Shown here one piece after another: positions 44,878 to 57,099 of a stretch of DNA of 64,000 nt. The translations under genes were made by a program, and so were the position numbers. The notes under the pieces were generated by a model, which saw nothing but the letters and a program-made list of their open reading frames with translations, did no database searches and was not told the DNA's origin. Origin of the DNA: Trachythela sp. YZ-2020 (Eukaryota; Cnidaria; Anthozoa; Malacalcyonacea; Clavulariidae). The stretch spans positions 1,240,001-1,304,000 of the forward strand of contig JADLSH010000091.1 in the NCBI GenBank assembly GCA_016169945.1. The letters run 5' to 3'. Within the stretch, counting starts at the first letter, position 1, and each line of letters opens with the position of its first letter.

Positions 44878-45600
44878 TCCACTTGCACGTACGTACGCAC
44901 AATTGCACGCACGTATGTGTTTATACTTTCGTGAAATGTGATTGGTTAAAAACTTGACGGCCGCGCAGAAAGTAGAATACAGTTCTACTGTCGTACGTAC
45001 AAAAAGTTAGCCGCGACGGTCAAGATTAGCGATCATTTTCGAGTCACAGAGCATGCGCAAAATCGACCGCGCGTGCATCATTCATTGGGTCTGGGATTGC
45101 GCTCGTTTAGTGCGAACATGTCTAATACTATCTCTGGTTGCGTGAATTCCAAAACTTTACCGAGACTTGTATAGTTCAGAACAGAAAGTTGATCATAGGC
45201 AACATATTCACAAACGACTACGTATTTCCAGGACTCGAAATAACGGACGTACGTACGTACGCACAATTGCACGCACGTATGTGTTTATACTTTCGTGAAA
45301 TTTGATTGGTTAAAAACCTGACGGCCGCACAGAAAGTAGAATACAGTTCTACTGTCATACGTACAAAAAGTTAGCTGCGACGGTCAAGATTAGCGATCAT
45401 TTTCGAGTCACAGAGCACTTGCACGTACGGCCAGCGCGGCCGATTTTGCGCATGCTCTGTGACTCGAAAATGATCGCTAATCTTGACCGTCGCGGCTAAC
45501 TTTTTGTACGTATGACAGTAGAACTGTATTCTACTTTCTGTGCGGCCGTCAAGTTTTTAACCAATCAAATTTCACGAAAGTATAAACACATGTTATAGAG
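44878..45600. repeat. CGTACGTACG repeat: two direct copies and one inverted copy
   Basis: A segment of about 185 bases (GCACAATTGCACGCACGTAT, TTTATACTTTCGTGAAATG, GAATACAGTTCTACTGTC, GATTAGCGATCATTTTCGAG) occurs at 44883-45060, again at 45245-45417 and inverted at 45421-45594. The last two form a nearly perfect palindrome over 45245-45594. Confidence 0.85.
45078..45240 (-). pseudogene. Inverted copy of the exon-like ORF at 46.3 kb
   Basis: The minus strand matches 46255-46425 with few changes (stop context PRPNE conserved) and is preceded by the same MITE-end sequence (TTATTTCGAG.CCTGG). This shows that the inverted segment included both the MITE end and the ORF. Confidence 0.35.
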
Positions 45601-45955
45601 CGTGCGACCTTCTATACGGCATTTCTCAAGCATTTTTTAACCCCTGTAGTTCTCAGTTTAAGAGCCATGTTCTTGAAATGCATATCAGATTTTAGCTGAC
45701 TCTCACTAAACGTACAAAATAGAAATATATGATATTTCAAGTAAATGGCCCTTTGTCAGGAGAGTAGACTTTCTTCAAGTCTTTTTCACAAAACATACAT
45801 GTGAGAATGGAAGCTGGAGCGCAAGAAAGACTTACGTATAGCACAACTTGAGGGAAAACTGATAACATACAATGTAAATAATTTATCACATTAATGTCAT
45901 TTTTACTTCTAAATTTCATTTGCAGGCTTTTTATTCATAAATTTTATCTGAAATA

Positions 45956-46273
45956 CAGGGCTCGAAATAACGAACGGACATGCGGCGGTCACGTTGTCCG
46001 GTCAAATGTGTTTTTGCTCGGACATGACCCATTTTTGGACGGACAAATATTTTGTCTAAACTAACCCTTTTAATAATGACGTTCAGATACTGCGTTACAA
46101 TACATGATGCTTAATTATTAGACAAGTTACATACACACTCAAATCCTTTGACAAAAAAAACAACAACTCAATTGTTATTGACCGGACAAAAAGACCGGCA
46201 TTCAAGGGTTTTGTCTGGTCAATACTCAATTCTGACCGGACAATGTCCGTTGACGGCCGTTATTTCGAGCCCT
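45956..46273. mobile_element. MITE with CAGGGCTCGAAATAACG ends
   Basis: The right end CGTTATTTCGAGCCCTG is the exact reverse of the left. The interior is rich in CCGGACA / TGTCCGG words. Confidence 0.8.
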
Positions 46274-46425
46274 GGAAATACGTAGTTGTTTGTGAATATG
46301 TTGCCTATGATCAACTTTCTGTTCTGAACTATACAAGTCTCTGTAAAGTTTTGGAATTCACGCAACCAGATATAGTATTAGACATGTTCGCACTAAACGA
46401 GTGCAATCCCAGACCCAATGAATGA
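46243..46425 (+). pseudogene. Exon-like ORF duplicated in inverted orientation
   Basis: A frame of about 50 codons after the end of a MITE reads WKYVVVCEYVAYDQLSVLNY and so on to FALNECNPRPNE-stop. Nearly the same sequence occurs on the minus strand at 45078-45240. Both copies keep the frame open, which hints at a once coding terminal exon. I do not recognise a family. Confidence 0.3.
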
Positions 46426-46510
46426 TGAACGTAATTTGTTCAGGAAAAACTAACTGAACTCACTCTTGCTCCTTTCATTTTTCCATATGTCATGTTAAGT
46501 GCAATATAGT

Positions 46511-46537
46511 CAGAAAGAGAGACTTGGAGCAAGTCTA
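46511..46537 (+). repeat. GACTTGGAGCAAGTC hairpin motif
   Basis: CAGAAAGAGAGACTTGGAGC then AAGTCTA. AGACTTG and CAAGTCT are perfect inverted arms round GAG. Other copies are at 3571-3587, 12068-12094 and 17249-17266, all in the same orientation. Confidence 0.6.
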
Positions 46538-47087
46538 CTGATGAGTTACTGAAAGATCAGATCATCTTGCAACTCGGAGTTTTGAATGCCGACACAAGTG
46601 ACAATCTACTAGAAATGATATATTGTACAATGCTTTGTGGTATTAAGATAATGTATTGAAAGATTGTAGTACTGCATATACATCAATAAAGTATCAAATC
46701 TGAAATTTGTGCTTTCATTATTCAATACACGTAATGAGTTTCTTATCCTGTTCTATACGGCGAAGCTAAAAAACTTCACAACTGAATACGCTAGCGAAAT
46801 GCGTCATTTCCGTATTCGGAATGCTTCAGTTTTCGTATTTTGATTATCAGAGGCGCACTTGAAATTGTTTTTAAATCCATGCATACTATCCAATTCGTAT
46901 CTCCATAGTGCTAGGGTACGACAAGGTCTACAGGGAATGCTGCGGGGGCATTTATTATTCCAAAGCTTATTGAAACTTGACGTTTATGCAACCCAAGTTA
47001 TATTCAATAGATTGTAAATTATTGGCAGTGTATATGCCAGACGATATCAGGTTACGGGCTGCTGTGTTTAGGTGCACACTCTAGCAA

Positions 47088-47297
47088 GTGTTTGAAAGAG
47101 ATGAAAGCATTGAGCTTAGTTTGCCAGGAGACATCAGCAAGCAGCTCAAAAAATTTGTTTACAAGCTAAATGTACTAGGTTTGTCACAAAACATGAAAAC
47201 GTCAATTGAAATTCCCACATGTAGCTATTGTGGAAACTCAATCTGGAAAATTAGTGTACTACGCACGACCACAATGCAATGCGTTAGAAACGTTTGA
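47088..47297 (+). CDS. Unrecognised ORF, possible exon
   Basis: A CTAG acceptor-like site at about 47082 precedes a 69-codon frame (FERDESIELSLPGDISKQL...) that looks protein-like: charged start, mixed hydrophobics, Cys pair CSYC. It lies just before a tandem duplication and a LINE. I do not recognise a family; it could be a terminal exon or part of a repeat. Confidence 0.25.
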   Translation: MFERDESIELSLPGDISKQLKKFVYKLNVLGLSQNMKTSIEIPTCSYCGNSIWKISVLRTTTMQCVRNV

Positions 47298-47500
47298 GAT
47301 GAAATTCCCCTATGGTTTTGAAAAAGAATTACAGTCTGTGGCAAACTAGTCCTGTATAATGGTTTCAGAATGTGCATGAATATGGTTTAATTTCCAATCC
47401 ACATACGGTTTATTAAGAGACAATGCGTTAGAAAAGTTTGAGATAAAATTCCCCTATGGTTTTGAAAAAGAATTACAGTGGCAAACTAGTCCTGTACACT
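47281..47500. repeat. Tandem duplication interrupted by a LINE
   Basis: A block starting GCGTTAGAAA.GTTTGAGAT and ending GCAAACTAGTCCTGTA occurs at 47281-47356 and again at 47424-47496. Between them lies ATGGTTTCAGAATGTGCATG and onward, a block that reappears right after the LINE at 52068. Confidence 0.75.
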
Positions 47501-47504
47501 GTAC

Positions 47505-48943
47505 ATGGCGGACAGTCGCGTATTATCGAGCTCGCCTAAAAATACCAATTTTATATCAGAGAACATCGATAAGGAATCTGTCGAGTTGTTAAACAATCAA
47601 ACTCATTTACTCTACGATGGCATTCGCATTAAATGGTCAAAAGATCTTTGTTCTTTAAAGGAATTTGTTCAAAATGTTATTGGATTGAACGGCATATGGA
47701 AGTCACCCGGTGGCAGATCTAAACAATTTATAGACTCAAATCTTGATCTGACTATAATATGGTACCCAGGAAAGCAAAACACTTTGTCCTTCCGTGGAAA
47801 AGAAGGTGAATTTTTAAAGAAATATCTGGTGAGTGTCTTACAAACAAACCCAGTAAAGAATATAGACACGAATACGGACACGAGTACGGATAATTTATCC
47901 ACACAAATGTCGATACCAATTGAAACTGAATTATTATTGGGAGAATTAGATAAAACCGTCGATAGTACTAACATTGACAACAATTCATCTGTGCACGCCA
48001 GTCATGTTTGTGACTGTAAATTGGCAGTAAAGCCCTGAAAGATATTCAATCAGACATTGCAATACTGCAGAGACAAATGAAATCTACTAACACAATCATG
48101 GACTCGACTAACAACATTATCGAATCCATGAGCGTTATCTTGTTCCCGTCTGGTTCTGAAAGCGGCAGTATCCCCTATGACACAAGACTTGAAACGGTAC
48201 TTCGCGAGTTTTCGGTGATAATAGAGGAGAAAGACAAGATTATTAAAACTCTCCAAGAAAAGTTAGTACAAGTTGGGGATGAACGAGCTTCATTAAATCT
48301 TACATCTGGAATCTCCGGCCAAAATACACCGCCTAAATTTAAATTTAATGAGTGCTCTGAACAAAAGATCTGTCAAAGTAATAGAAATGATAATCCCGAT
48401 TTAAAAACACAGAGTACTGACGAGTCGAACAAAGGAAACAATAGAATATTAAATACACTACCCATAACATCTCCTTTAGTGCGCAAACAGAAAGTAAGCC
48501 GAGCGTATCAAAATGCCAAAGGTGGGGTGAATACCCAATTAAATTGTAATTTATCAACACGAAACAAGGGAAATGTTGATATGTATCATCGTACACGATT
48601 GAGTACCTCACCCTTAGCCAAATCATTAAAGGATAACTTACATCATGGTACCTCCCAGAGCGGCAACATTGGTCGAAATCTCCCTAGTGGCCATACACGC
48701 GACAAGGCCAATCAATGTCTTAACCAATCTCACTCAGCGAAATATAAAACAAATCCTTTTCGGAAATTTCAATACCGAAACAGACCACCCTCCTGCCTTC
48801 GCCGACCATCCAAAGACTGGTTAAATCACCTACGCTTTGTACGTCAAATAACCACAAATTGTACCCCAACACCGAAATGCCAAGTCAACCGATTGTCTTT
48901 CTACCTCTGTGCGGAGCCATATAAACCACAACGAATTAAATAA
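47505..48943 (+). pseudogene. LINE ORF1, one frameshift
   Basis: Two frames, 47505-48038 and 48077-48943, join through a single-base shift near 48020: the second frame is open upstream of its first ATG and meets the first at CDCK. The first part is globular (IKWSKDLCSLKEFVQNVIGL); the second has a coiled coil (LREFSVIIEEKDKIIKTLQE) and a long polar Asn/Ser/Arg-rich region suited to RNA binding. No zinc knuckle is seen. Confidence 0.65.
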
Positions 48944-49790
48944 TGTAATATCTAGAAAATTAGTTCGCCAACTCTACCAAATACCTGCTCTACCTGTGAC
49001 AACTTCACATATAATACCTGTCCGTATTACTAGCCGATTCAAAAGTGCCTATGATAAAATCAACTATGATAGTGATAAGGTCAGGGGTCATGCTCCTTCG
49101 AACTGTATTCATATTAACGGTGGCCCCAAATTATGTCAAAACTGCCTTCGTTTCTTGTAACCAATGCATGTCACGTAACCAATAAAGTCGACGAACTTGC
49201 CAGTGTCATTGAACTAAATAACGCTGATATCACTATTGTAACGGAATCCTGGTTATCAGACTGTATTCCCTCGTCGGTGGTAGATATTGGAAAATCCTTT
49301 AATATATATCGCAAAGACAGACCTACTCCAGGGGGTGGTATTTTAGCCTACGTACATAACTCTATACCTACCAAAAGACTCTGCCATCTTGAGACAAATG
49401 ATATGGAAGTGCTATGGCTTATACACAACCCAACCAGAATGCGAAGACCTTATAGCTGCATAGTAACTGCTGGAATATACTTTCCCCCGAGCAAGTCAGC
49501 AAATGAAGCTAAAGAATTCACCGAATATATAACTAAATGTCTTGACTCCATACTCAAGGAAAGACCATCAGCGGCTATAGTAGTTACAGGGGACTTTAAT
49601 CACCTGAACCCAAGTCAAATCTGCCAAAGATTCAATCTACGAAAGACAGTTCTTGCCCTACCCGTGGCTCAAATACTCTGGATCAACTCCTTACGAATAT
49701 GTCCAAACTTTACAATAAAGTACAACATCTTCCTCCTTTGGGCCGATCTGACCACCAATGTGTCCTTATTACACCATTAAACCAGGAAAA
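48909..49790 (+). pseudogene. LINE endonuclease domain, frameshifted
   Basis: The APE-type endonuclease motifs are present: an N-terminal NACHVTNKVDELASVIELNN, Glu in TIVTESWLSD, GDFNHL (about 49592) and the closing GRSDHQ (about 49745). Frames 48909-49160 and 49133-49780 overlap, and the SDH motif lies in the next frame (49699 on), so at least two shifts break it. Confidence 0.75.
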
Positions 49791-50346
49791 TCAAAGCAAG
49801 GCAACAACAAGATCCGTGAGAAATTTACACCCTGAAAATATAAGAGCGCTGGGTCTCGCGCTCAATCTGGAAAACTGGGAGGATGTCTATGATGCAAATG
49901 ATGTGGATGATAAGGTACAATGTTTTAATGAAATCATCGGAAACATGTTGGACACCTACACACCGGCAAGGGGTGTACGTATGCACCCAAACGATAAAGA
50001 ATGGATGACGCCCTATATAAAGACTCAAATAAGAGCAAGACAAACAGCATTTACTAAAGGAGACAAATATGAATATAGGAAACTTTGTGCTAAAGTTGCT
50101 AATCTAATTACGAACGCTAAACAAAGGTATTATGAGAATAAAGCAAGCTCTATCCGCTTCTCTAATCCAAGGAAGTGGTTTACATGTATTTACTCATTAT
50201 GTGGAGCCGGAAAACAGTCCTCTTTTACACCAACACATACAACGCAAATGGATTTAAAGTCAACGGCGAATAAGTTACTTGATGCATTTATTGCTCCTGG
50301 GCCAACCGAGTTCCAAATTCCTTGGCAGCCAGGGTCGCAGAGGTAG
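49699..50346 (+). pseudogene. LINE ORF2 linker between endonuclease and RT
   Basis: Continues from the SDHQ motif through a helical, charged linker (QRYYENKASSIRFSNPRKWF) that in LINEs sits before the RT. It ends at a frameshift near 50340, where the RT frame takes over. Confidence 0.6.
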
Positions 50347-51801
50347 AAATTATAGACCACGAACCGCCACTACCAAGCATCGGACAAGTAAAGACAATAT
50401 TAAATTTTTAAATCCCAAGAAGGCAACCGGTGTTGACGGTGTACCTGCATGGGTACTAAAGCGTTTCCATGAAGAACTAGCCCCGAGTATCCACGAAATT
50501 ATCTGCGCTAGTATCCTCCAATGTAAATACCCAAGCCCTTATAAACATGCTCTGATTAGCCCTGTTCCGAAGGTAAACAATCCTGAGGATTTAAGTACTG
50601 ACTTCAGGCAGATCTCAATCCTACCGCAAGTCGCAAAAGTCTTGGAGAAGGTACAATTAAAGCTAAACCAAGCTGATCTTAAAATTAAAACCAACCAGCA
50701 CGCGTTTACGAGGGTAGATCAACAGTTAGCGCTTTGACAAGCATGACTCAGGATTGGTATGACGCCACAGATAAAGGCAGCCCACATGATGGTGTACATG
50801 CGCTGTTTATAGATTTCCGGAAAGCGTTCGACCTCGTCGATCATGAGATCCTGCTAACGAAGTTGGGAAGTATGGGGGTTAATAAGTCATTTTGGTTATG
50901 GTGTCAGAGTTTTCTGACCAATCGGACACAGCAAGTTAAATTCTTAAATGCCCTCTCCAGAGTGGAAACAATACCGGCTGGTGTCCCCCAAGGGGCTGTT
51001 ATCTCCCCTACGCTATTTAACATTTATATCAATGACATGGAAGATTGTATTCCAAACGAACTTCCAACAACCATATGTAAGTACGCCGATGATTGTAGCC
51101 AATATGAACTTGTCTCTACTGGATCAAACAGTAAAATGCAAGAAGTAGTGCATCTTTTGGAAGACTGGGCTACCCAAAACAAAATGGAGTTAAATACCGG
51201 TAAGACTAAAGATATGTGGATAGGATTTACGAGATCAAGCCCAGCCCCCCCAAGTATCAGTATAGGCAACGAAACGATTGAAAGAGTCACAAAATTTAAA
51301 CTCCTTGGGGTTACCATGCAAAACGACCTTAAATGGAAGTCACATGTACAAGATATCGTTAAGAAGGCAAGTAAAAAAATCTACTTCGTGAGAGTCTGCA
51401 GGAAAGCAAATCTCCCAAGCAATATAGGGCTAACAACCTACTGCACAAAGATAAGACCCATACTGGAATATGCGGCACCAATCTGGGCTGGCTTACCATA
51501 TTACCTAAAGGAGGATATTGAAAGGGTACAAAATCGCTGTTTAGACATCATTGGCTTATCAAGAAACAAAATTGAATCGCTTGCGTCAAGAAGAAACTAT
51601 TTAACAAGTAACGAATACAATAACATACTAAATTCAGAAAATCACCCATGTAAAAGACTGATTCGCAGAACTAACGCGCATGAACATAACTTAAGGACAG
51701 GTTATAACCCACTATTGGCACCAATATCATCCACAGATAGACATAAACAATCTTTCATACCTAGAGCTGCCTGGTTGAAATATTTTAATGAACATGGCTA
51801 A
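50279..51801 (+). pseudogene. LINE reverse transcriptase
   Basis: RT motifs in order: NPKKATGVDGVPAWVLKRF, RQISILPQVAKVLEKV, a frameshift near 50735, then ALFIDFRKAFDLVDHEILL (first catalytic Asp), GVPQGAVISPTLFNIYINDM, CKYADDCSQYE (YADD box, about 51075), KTKDMWIGF, KLLGVTM and thumb YCTKIRPILEYAAPIWAGLP. The second frame (50734-51801) is intact to its stop. Confidence 0.85.
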
Positions 51802-52139
51802 CTAAACAAAACTATTTGTATACATAGGAATAGCTCCTTTTATTCTAGTAAAATGTACATTATTGTCGATGTAGTTTTTACATATCTTAAACACTATACA
51901 TAGATAATAGCTCTCCTCTATTCTAGTAAAATGTACATTATTATCGATGAAGCTTTTACATATCTTAAAAATTGTTGTAAAAATTTTTTAAATACTTTAA
52001 TTGTAATACCACTGTAATTCTTCTGCCAAAGGTGGTAAATAAAATATATTATTATTATTAATGTATAATGGTTTCAGAATGTGCATGAATATGGTTTAAT
52101 TTCCAATCCACATATGGTTTAAGAGACAATGTGTAGAAT

Positions 52140-53280
52140 AGTTTCAAACATGATTTCCTGGCAGGCAAAGTTTGGAGTTACTCTGGTCATCAGTAATAGG
52201 TATGATATCATATTATGATGGAACATATATTAACGTTGAACCAAAGTTTTAGTATAAATAGAGCAAAGCCAAAGGGTCCATATTATGGAGGCATCGAATA
52301 GAAGTTGGTTTTCGTTGTTTTACCTTTAACCATTTTAACAATTATTGCAATTATAGACAATTGAGCAGGAATCGTGACCTTCAAGCTTTTAACCTTGCTC
52401 TATTTTCTAGTGAATTCTGGACGTTTCAGCCATCACATTTCAAATAATGTCCTTAAAACGTATAAGAGGTTACGGTTTGGGCACAGATAAAGAGATTTTT
52501 TCTACTCATTATCTTGGGGCAATTATGTTCGCTCTTATATGCTGTAATTGTCCTTTAAATTATTCTCCAAGGTATTTAAATGCCTTTTCCTGTTTTGTAC
52601 TCAAAATTAGATTTGTCACGACATCGTGTCACCAGTTTTGTGTTTTTGTAAATGATTCAATTATAGCTATTATGCTTGCATGATAGTTTATGTGAGAGTA
52701 TTATCTTTGTTCGGCTTTCATGATTGCCTCATGTAAGAGTGATTCATCCATTATAGTAACGTAAGGGCAGTATATCGGACACTTCACCAAATATTTGCGG
52801 TGCAAAATCCGTTGGCAACATATATTCCCATCCTTTGTCGGGCGCAAATTACTGTTTCTGCAGGAATCTCAAATCTCATTCAAAGCATTTAACGTTTCGT
52901 TGCTCCCATCGCAAGGGCTATAAGATGATTATTATTTACAGAAGGCAGAGTTGAATTCCTGCAACTATATAATTTTATATCCTTTATATGTTTTAGCGAA
53001 TAATCGAGAAGCATATAGAATATAAGAGCCAAATATACTGCATGTACTTGATCACATCGGAGAAAATTATAACAAACTATTTGAAAAAGTTCTTAGTATT
53101 AAGAGATATATACACTCTAACTGTTTCCCAGTCTCTCCAAAGACTTACAAAATCTGCTGTCAACTTAAAAATCACGGAAAACGTTCGCATACATCAGCAT
53201 TGAGGCTTTACCGTATGACTCATGTCTGATCAGGGAGAACAGCTACGATCGAATTGAAGGGTTAGTTTGGGGCTTATCCA
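52140..53280. other. Intergenic, no gene recognised
   Basis: AT-rich DNA. Short frames lack domains. No structured repeat noticed. Confidence 0.4.
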
Positions 53281-53345
53281 AACCCGCCCTGTCAACATTC
53301 CCTGTGGGAGGAAACTGGAGTATACCCGCCGAACACTCGAACCAA
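53280..53345 (-). repeat. SINE central-domain fragment
   Basis: The minus strand reads CCAGTTTCCTCCCACAGGGA then ATGTTGACAGGGCGGGTT, the same conserved block as 28068-28110. Confidence 0.55.
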
Positions 53346-53744
53346 AAGTGTATTTGCCAAATGAATAATAAATACACCAAAAACTCTGCCAAATAGATAG
53401 ACGTGCATGGTGTTTAACACAAAAGAAAACAAGTACAGTATATATTTATTGCCATTTCAAACCTACAAAGAACTTCTTATTCTCATCTATTTTGCAAATT
53501 ACCGGTTGCCTTCTAATTTTCTCCACTGGGGTTCCCAGCATGCGTTTTGGCCGGGTACTTGTTTGTTGTAATTGACGTCATTGTGACGTAATGATGTAGG
53601 TTTCCTTTAGAAAATATTTTGGTCAGTTGTGTTTGTTGCCAAGTGTTTTCTAAACGGGTCTATTTGATCATATGCGGTGGTATATAGGTTGTATTGGTGT
53701 ATATATATACACGCTTTTTTGCCTCATGTGTTGGATAGTTATCT

Positions 53745-53830
53745 AGTTTAGTTTAGTTTTAGCTTATGTAAGTTATAGTTTAGTTTGGGTTGGTTTAGCT
53801 TAGTTTGGTTGGTTTGCTTTGCTTTAGTTG
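53745..53830. repeat. TTTAG-rich simple repeat
   Basis: Repeated TAGTTTAG / TTGGTTTGG words; frames through it are not genes. Confidence 0.6.
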
Positions 53831-53869
53831 ACAGAGGAGGCTTAACATGTTTCTACACCCAATTGGCAA

Positions 53870-54870
53870 AGGTCCACGCTCCACGCTTTAAGATCCTGAG
53901 TTTGGTCCAGCAGAGAATTGAACTCACGGCCTCCCGTTTCATATGGTCCGATGTTCAATCACTCTCCTCGTGGTCACTGTGCCAACACAAAGATAGAATG
54001 GCAAGTTCTTATCTTCTATACCATACTCCACCCTATAATATAATTGGCATCTTCTTTGTAATTTTAGAGTTTCTGGCAAAATACTTTCCCCTTTCTTTCA
54101 AAGACTGATCATTACCAAAATTGTGGTCACATGAGTTTCTTCCGAGCAAGACTGCTACCTTTTTAAATACTTTCCTCAATTGTTTCAAAGTCCAGAGTGT
54201 TATGGCCCAGACATACCGCTGAACGCGACTCTACAACGCGGCGCGATTTTTCGATTTTCGCTGACATAACTTTGATCCTGTTTCATGTTTTTCAAATATT
54301 CAAAAGCGCTATAACAGTTTGAGTTATTTGGTCTGCATATCTTTTAAAATTTCCTTCCATAGACTGTTGTATTTACTTTTAAAAACTGAAATGTCGCGTT
54401 GCCGAATCCCGTCCGGTGTGTCTGGGCCTTTAGACCTGTAGAGATTTAAACTCACGACTTCATAATCCGATGCTCAACCAACTCGGCTGACTTTGGTTAC
54501 TGCATGGGCCAATACAAAATGGCAAATCCTTATCTTCTCCACCCTTTATAATTGGCACCTTCTTTGTAGTTTAGGTTCTGAAAGCCAAGAATACTTTACA
54601 ATAACACTAACTATAATGCTAAACCAACAAAATGCTTATAAACACATCACAAAAGCAAACATAATTATTACAAGGAAAAGGAACAGGAATTTTGTCCGAA
54701 TTGATACTTCACTCTTTGCAATTGAAGAATTTCAGGCAATATGAATCTTGAGTGTTGGTCCAACAGGCATTTGAACCCGGCACGATCTGTGACAAAGATA
54801 CGATACTGAGTAAATGGTAAATTCTTATCTTCTGCCCATGCCCCACCCTAGATAATTGGCAACCCCTTTG
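53870..54870 (-). repeat. Three tandem tRNA-derived SINE copies
   Basis: Copies near 53885-54065, 54430-54580 and 54745-54880 share (plus strand) a B-box complement (AATTGAACTCACGG, TTTAAACTCACGAC, CATTTGAACCCGGC), ATGGCAA.TTCTTATCTTCT, CC.CACCCT and AATTGGCA.C.TCTTTGTA. The middle copy on the minus strand has AGCCGAGTTGGTTGAGCATC, a clear tRNA A-box. Confidence 0.65.
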
Positions 54871-55326
54871 TCATTGCAGAGTTTCGGTCACCTCCTGAAA
54901 GGCTAAATACTTCCTCTTCCAGATCAGTCTAGTCCATCTAGTGTACTTCAAAGACTGATACATTGCCAAAGTCATGGTCACAGTTTCTTAAGGATACGCC
55001 TGTTATTTATATATCAATCTTTTCCTCTTCTCCCTTTCGTTAAATGGCTCAACCGAATAAATCACGGACCTTTTTCTAAGCCACTTGCTTCCTAATTGCT
55101 GCAATTATTTCTCTCCAGAATTTGTTATTGCGAAATGAAAATCTAAGATCGCTTATTGTCAATTGGCGGATTTCCAGTATAGTTCGGTTTCAACATCGAC
55201 AATCGAAAGGAACACCATGCGCATGCCATATTCTTCTCGACCGTCTGGTTTCAGCAAGCGTAGTTATATCATGCATGTGCCATGCATGGTGATCGACTTC
55301 AAATGGTTATTCGTCACTTTATATGC

Positions 55327-55487
55327 TACACACGTATAAAAACGCACAACTTGTAACAAACCTGCAGCAGACTTGTACCAATGCTTTGATAAAATGACAA
55401 CATTGTTACAACTTGTTGACAAGCTTGCTACAGGTCTGTTGCGAACACGTCTTGTTGACAAGATGTGAGATATTTACGTGTGTAGCG
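55327..55487. mobile_element. MITE, CAACAAGTTG family, copy 3
   Basis: CTACACACGTATAAAAACGC to ATTTACGTGTGTAG, inverted relative to 24078 and 26915, with the AACTTGTTGACAAGCTTGCT core. Confidence 0.8.
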
Positions 55488-56395
55488 AGCAAACATGTTT
55501 TCCAGCAAAGTTTCCAAGCATATGATATGCATGTAGTACATAGTCAACAATTTATCTACACTGCATGATAACTGTCTTTTCTTGTAGAGTTGACCACCAT
55601 GTAAAATAGGCGACTCCGGAAAGGTTTTTTTGGTATATAATAAAAGGATGGACAATTTTATATTGTGTCCTTCAACTGACCATGGCAGAACAATCGATGT
55701 TGAGTCAAGCTAGCGAAAAAACTTCCCATTTTAATAACAAATTAGCGAACCAATATCACATAAAGTTTAAAGGAGAGTGATATTGGATTGAATAGCTTTT
55801 GGTCATGCATAATTTCACGAGTATAAGCGATTATATACTGAATATCTACTGTTTTAAAGTTCCGTTTAACGAAGAATTAATGCCGGAATGTTCATTATTG
55901 GCACCCAAAATGCATGTGAGTCAGCGTTTTGACTTTTGAGTGTGTAAGTCTTTGGTCACTCAGTCGTTTCGTCATCCTAGCACTTAACAAGCAGTACAGC
56001 AACTACACATATATAATCTAAGATTTTTCTCGGCATCTCGTTCGATGGGATTAATAGTATAGATGGAATACTCGAACGGAAATTTATATACATTTTTTAG
56101 ACCTAGCCAGGAGCACTTGCGAATATACTTCAACTTAATCTAGCCTGGTCCTGTTAAGCAACTGCATGGCCGTCCATGTATCCTGTATCTTTCGGTCAGA
56201 CATCTTTCAACTAGAAGTCTTAGATATAATGCAGTATCATGTATTATTCAATTCAATTAATGCAATTAAAGTATGTCCAATGCAATATAATACAATATAT
56301 ATAATGTTATACAATTCAATGCAATACAATGCAATTATAAGATCAATCAAATACAATACAATACAGGAGAAAATAATGCAATTATAGTCATTTCA

Positions 56396-56855
56396 ATGCA
56401 ACACAATACGTTTACGTTCTGTGCATGAGTAGAACGAAGTGGTCTAGCACTCTCAGCGTATCATTTTATAGAGGTCAATTTCCATATTAAAAATATCAAT
56501 TTGCAATGCAATGCAACACAATACGTTTACGTTCTGTGCATGAGCAGAACGAACTGGTCTAGCACTCTCAGCGTATCATTTTATAGAGGTCAATTTCCAT
56601 ATTAACAATATCAATTTGCAATGCAATGCAACACAATACGTGTACGTTCTGTGCATGAGCAGAACGAACTGGTCTAGCACTCTCAGCGTATCATTTTATA
56701 GAGGTCAATTTCCATATTAACAATATCAATTTGCAATGCAATGCAATGCAACACAATACGTTTACGTTCTGTGCATGAGCAGAACGAACTGGTCTAGCAC
56801 TCTCAGCGTATCATTTTATAGAGGTCAATTTCCATATTAACAATATCAATTTAAA
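56396..56855. repeat. 115-120-base tandem repeat, four units
   Basis: The unit starts ACACAATACGTTTACGTTCT at 56401, 56516, 56631 and 56751 and includes GGTCTAGCACTCTCAGCGTA and TTTCCATATTAACAATATC. Units differ at few positions; the junction is a variable number of GCAAT pentamers. Confidence 0.9.
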
Positions 56856-56861
56856 TACAAT

Positions 56862-56955
56862 TGTAATCTCAACCCTAATTATTACCTTAATCCTAACTGT
56901 AATTCTAACCCTAATCATGATCCGAATTCTAACCATAACCATAATCCTCAATAGT
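56862..56955. repeat. Degenerate telomere-like (AACCCTAA)n
   Basis: AACCCTAAT, TCCTAACTG, AACCCTAATC and AACCATAACC follow one another; an old interstitial CCTAA-type array. The Arg/Ile-rich frame on the minus strand is an artefact. Confidence 0.65.
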
Positions 56956-57099
56956 TGTGACATCATTTCGGGATATATAGTTACGAAGCTTGCTGTCCAT
57001 TGCATGTTTGGAGGTATCCCCTGCATGTCCAGAGGTTTAGTGACGCCAGCCAGACGAGGGAAGCGTGCAAGATACGGTGATGGCAAAGTGTTTTGCTTA

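Larger units (their letters stand above)
47497..52062 (+). mobile_element. CR1/jockey-like LINE, near full length, inactivated
   Basis: One element in order: 5' end close to 47500, ORF1 (47505-48943), apurinic endonuclease (about 48909-49790), reverse transcriptase (50279-51801), a 3' UTR with two copies of TATTCTAGTAAAATGTACAT (51839 and 51920) and an ATTATTATTATTA tail to 52062. A few frameshifts break both ORFs, so the copy is dead but young. Clade by eye: CR1-like within the jockey group. Confidence 0.85.

Noticed and set aside
56811..57086. Minus frame with IMVMVRIRIMIRVRIT
   Set aside because: Translation of the degenerate CCTAA array.
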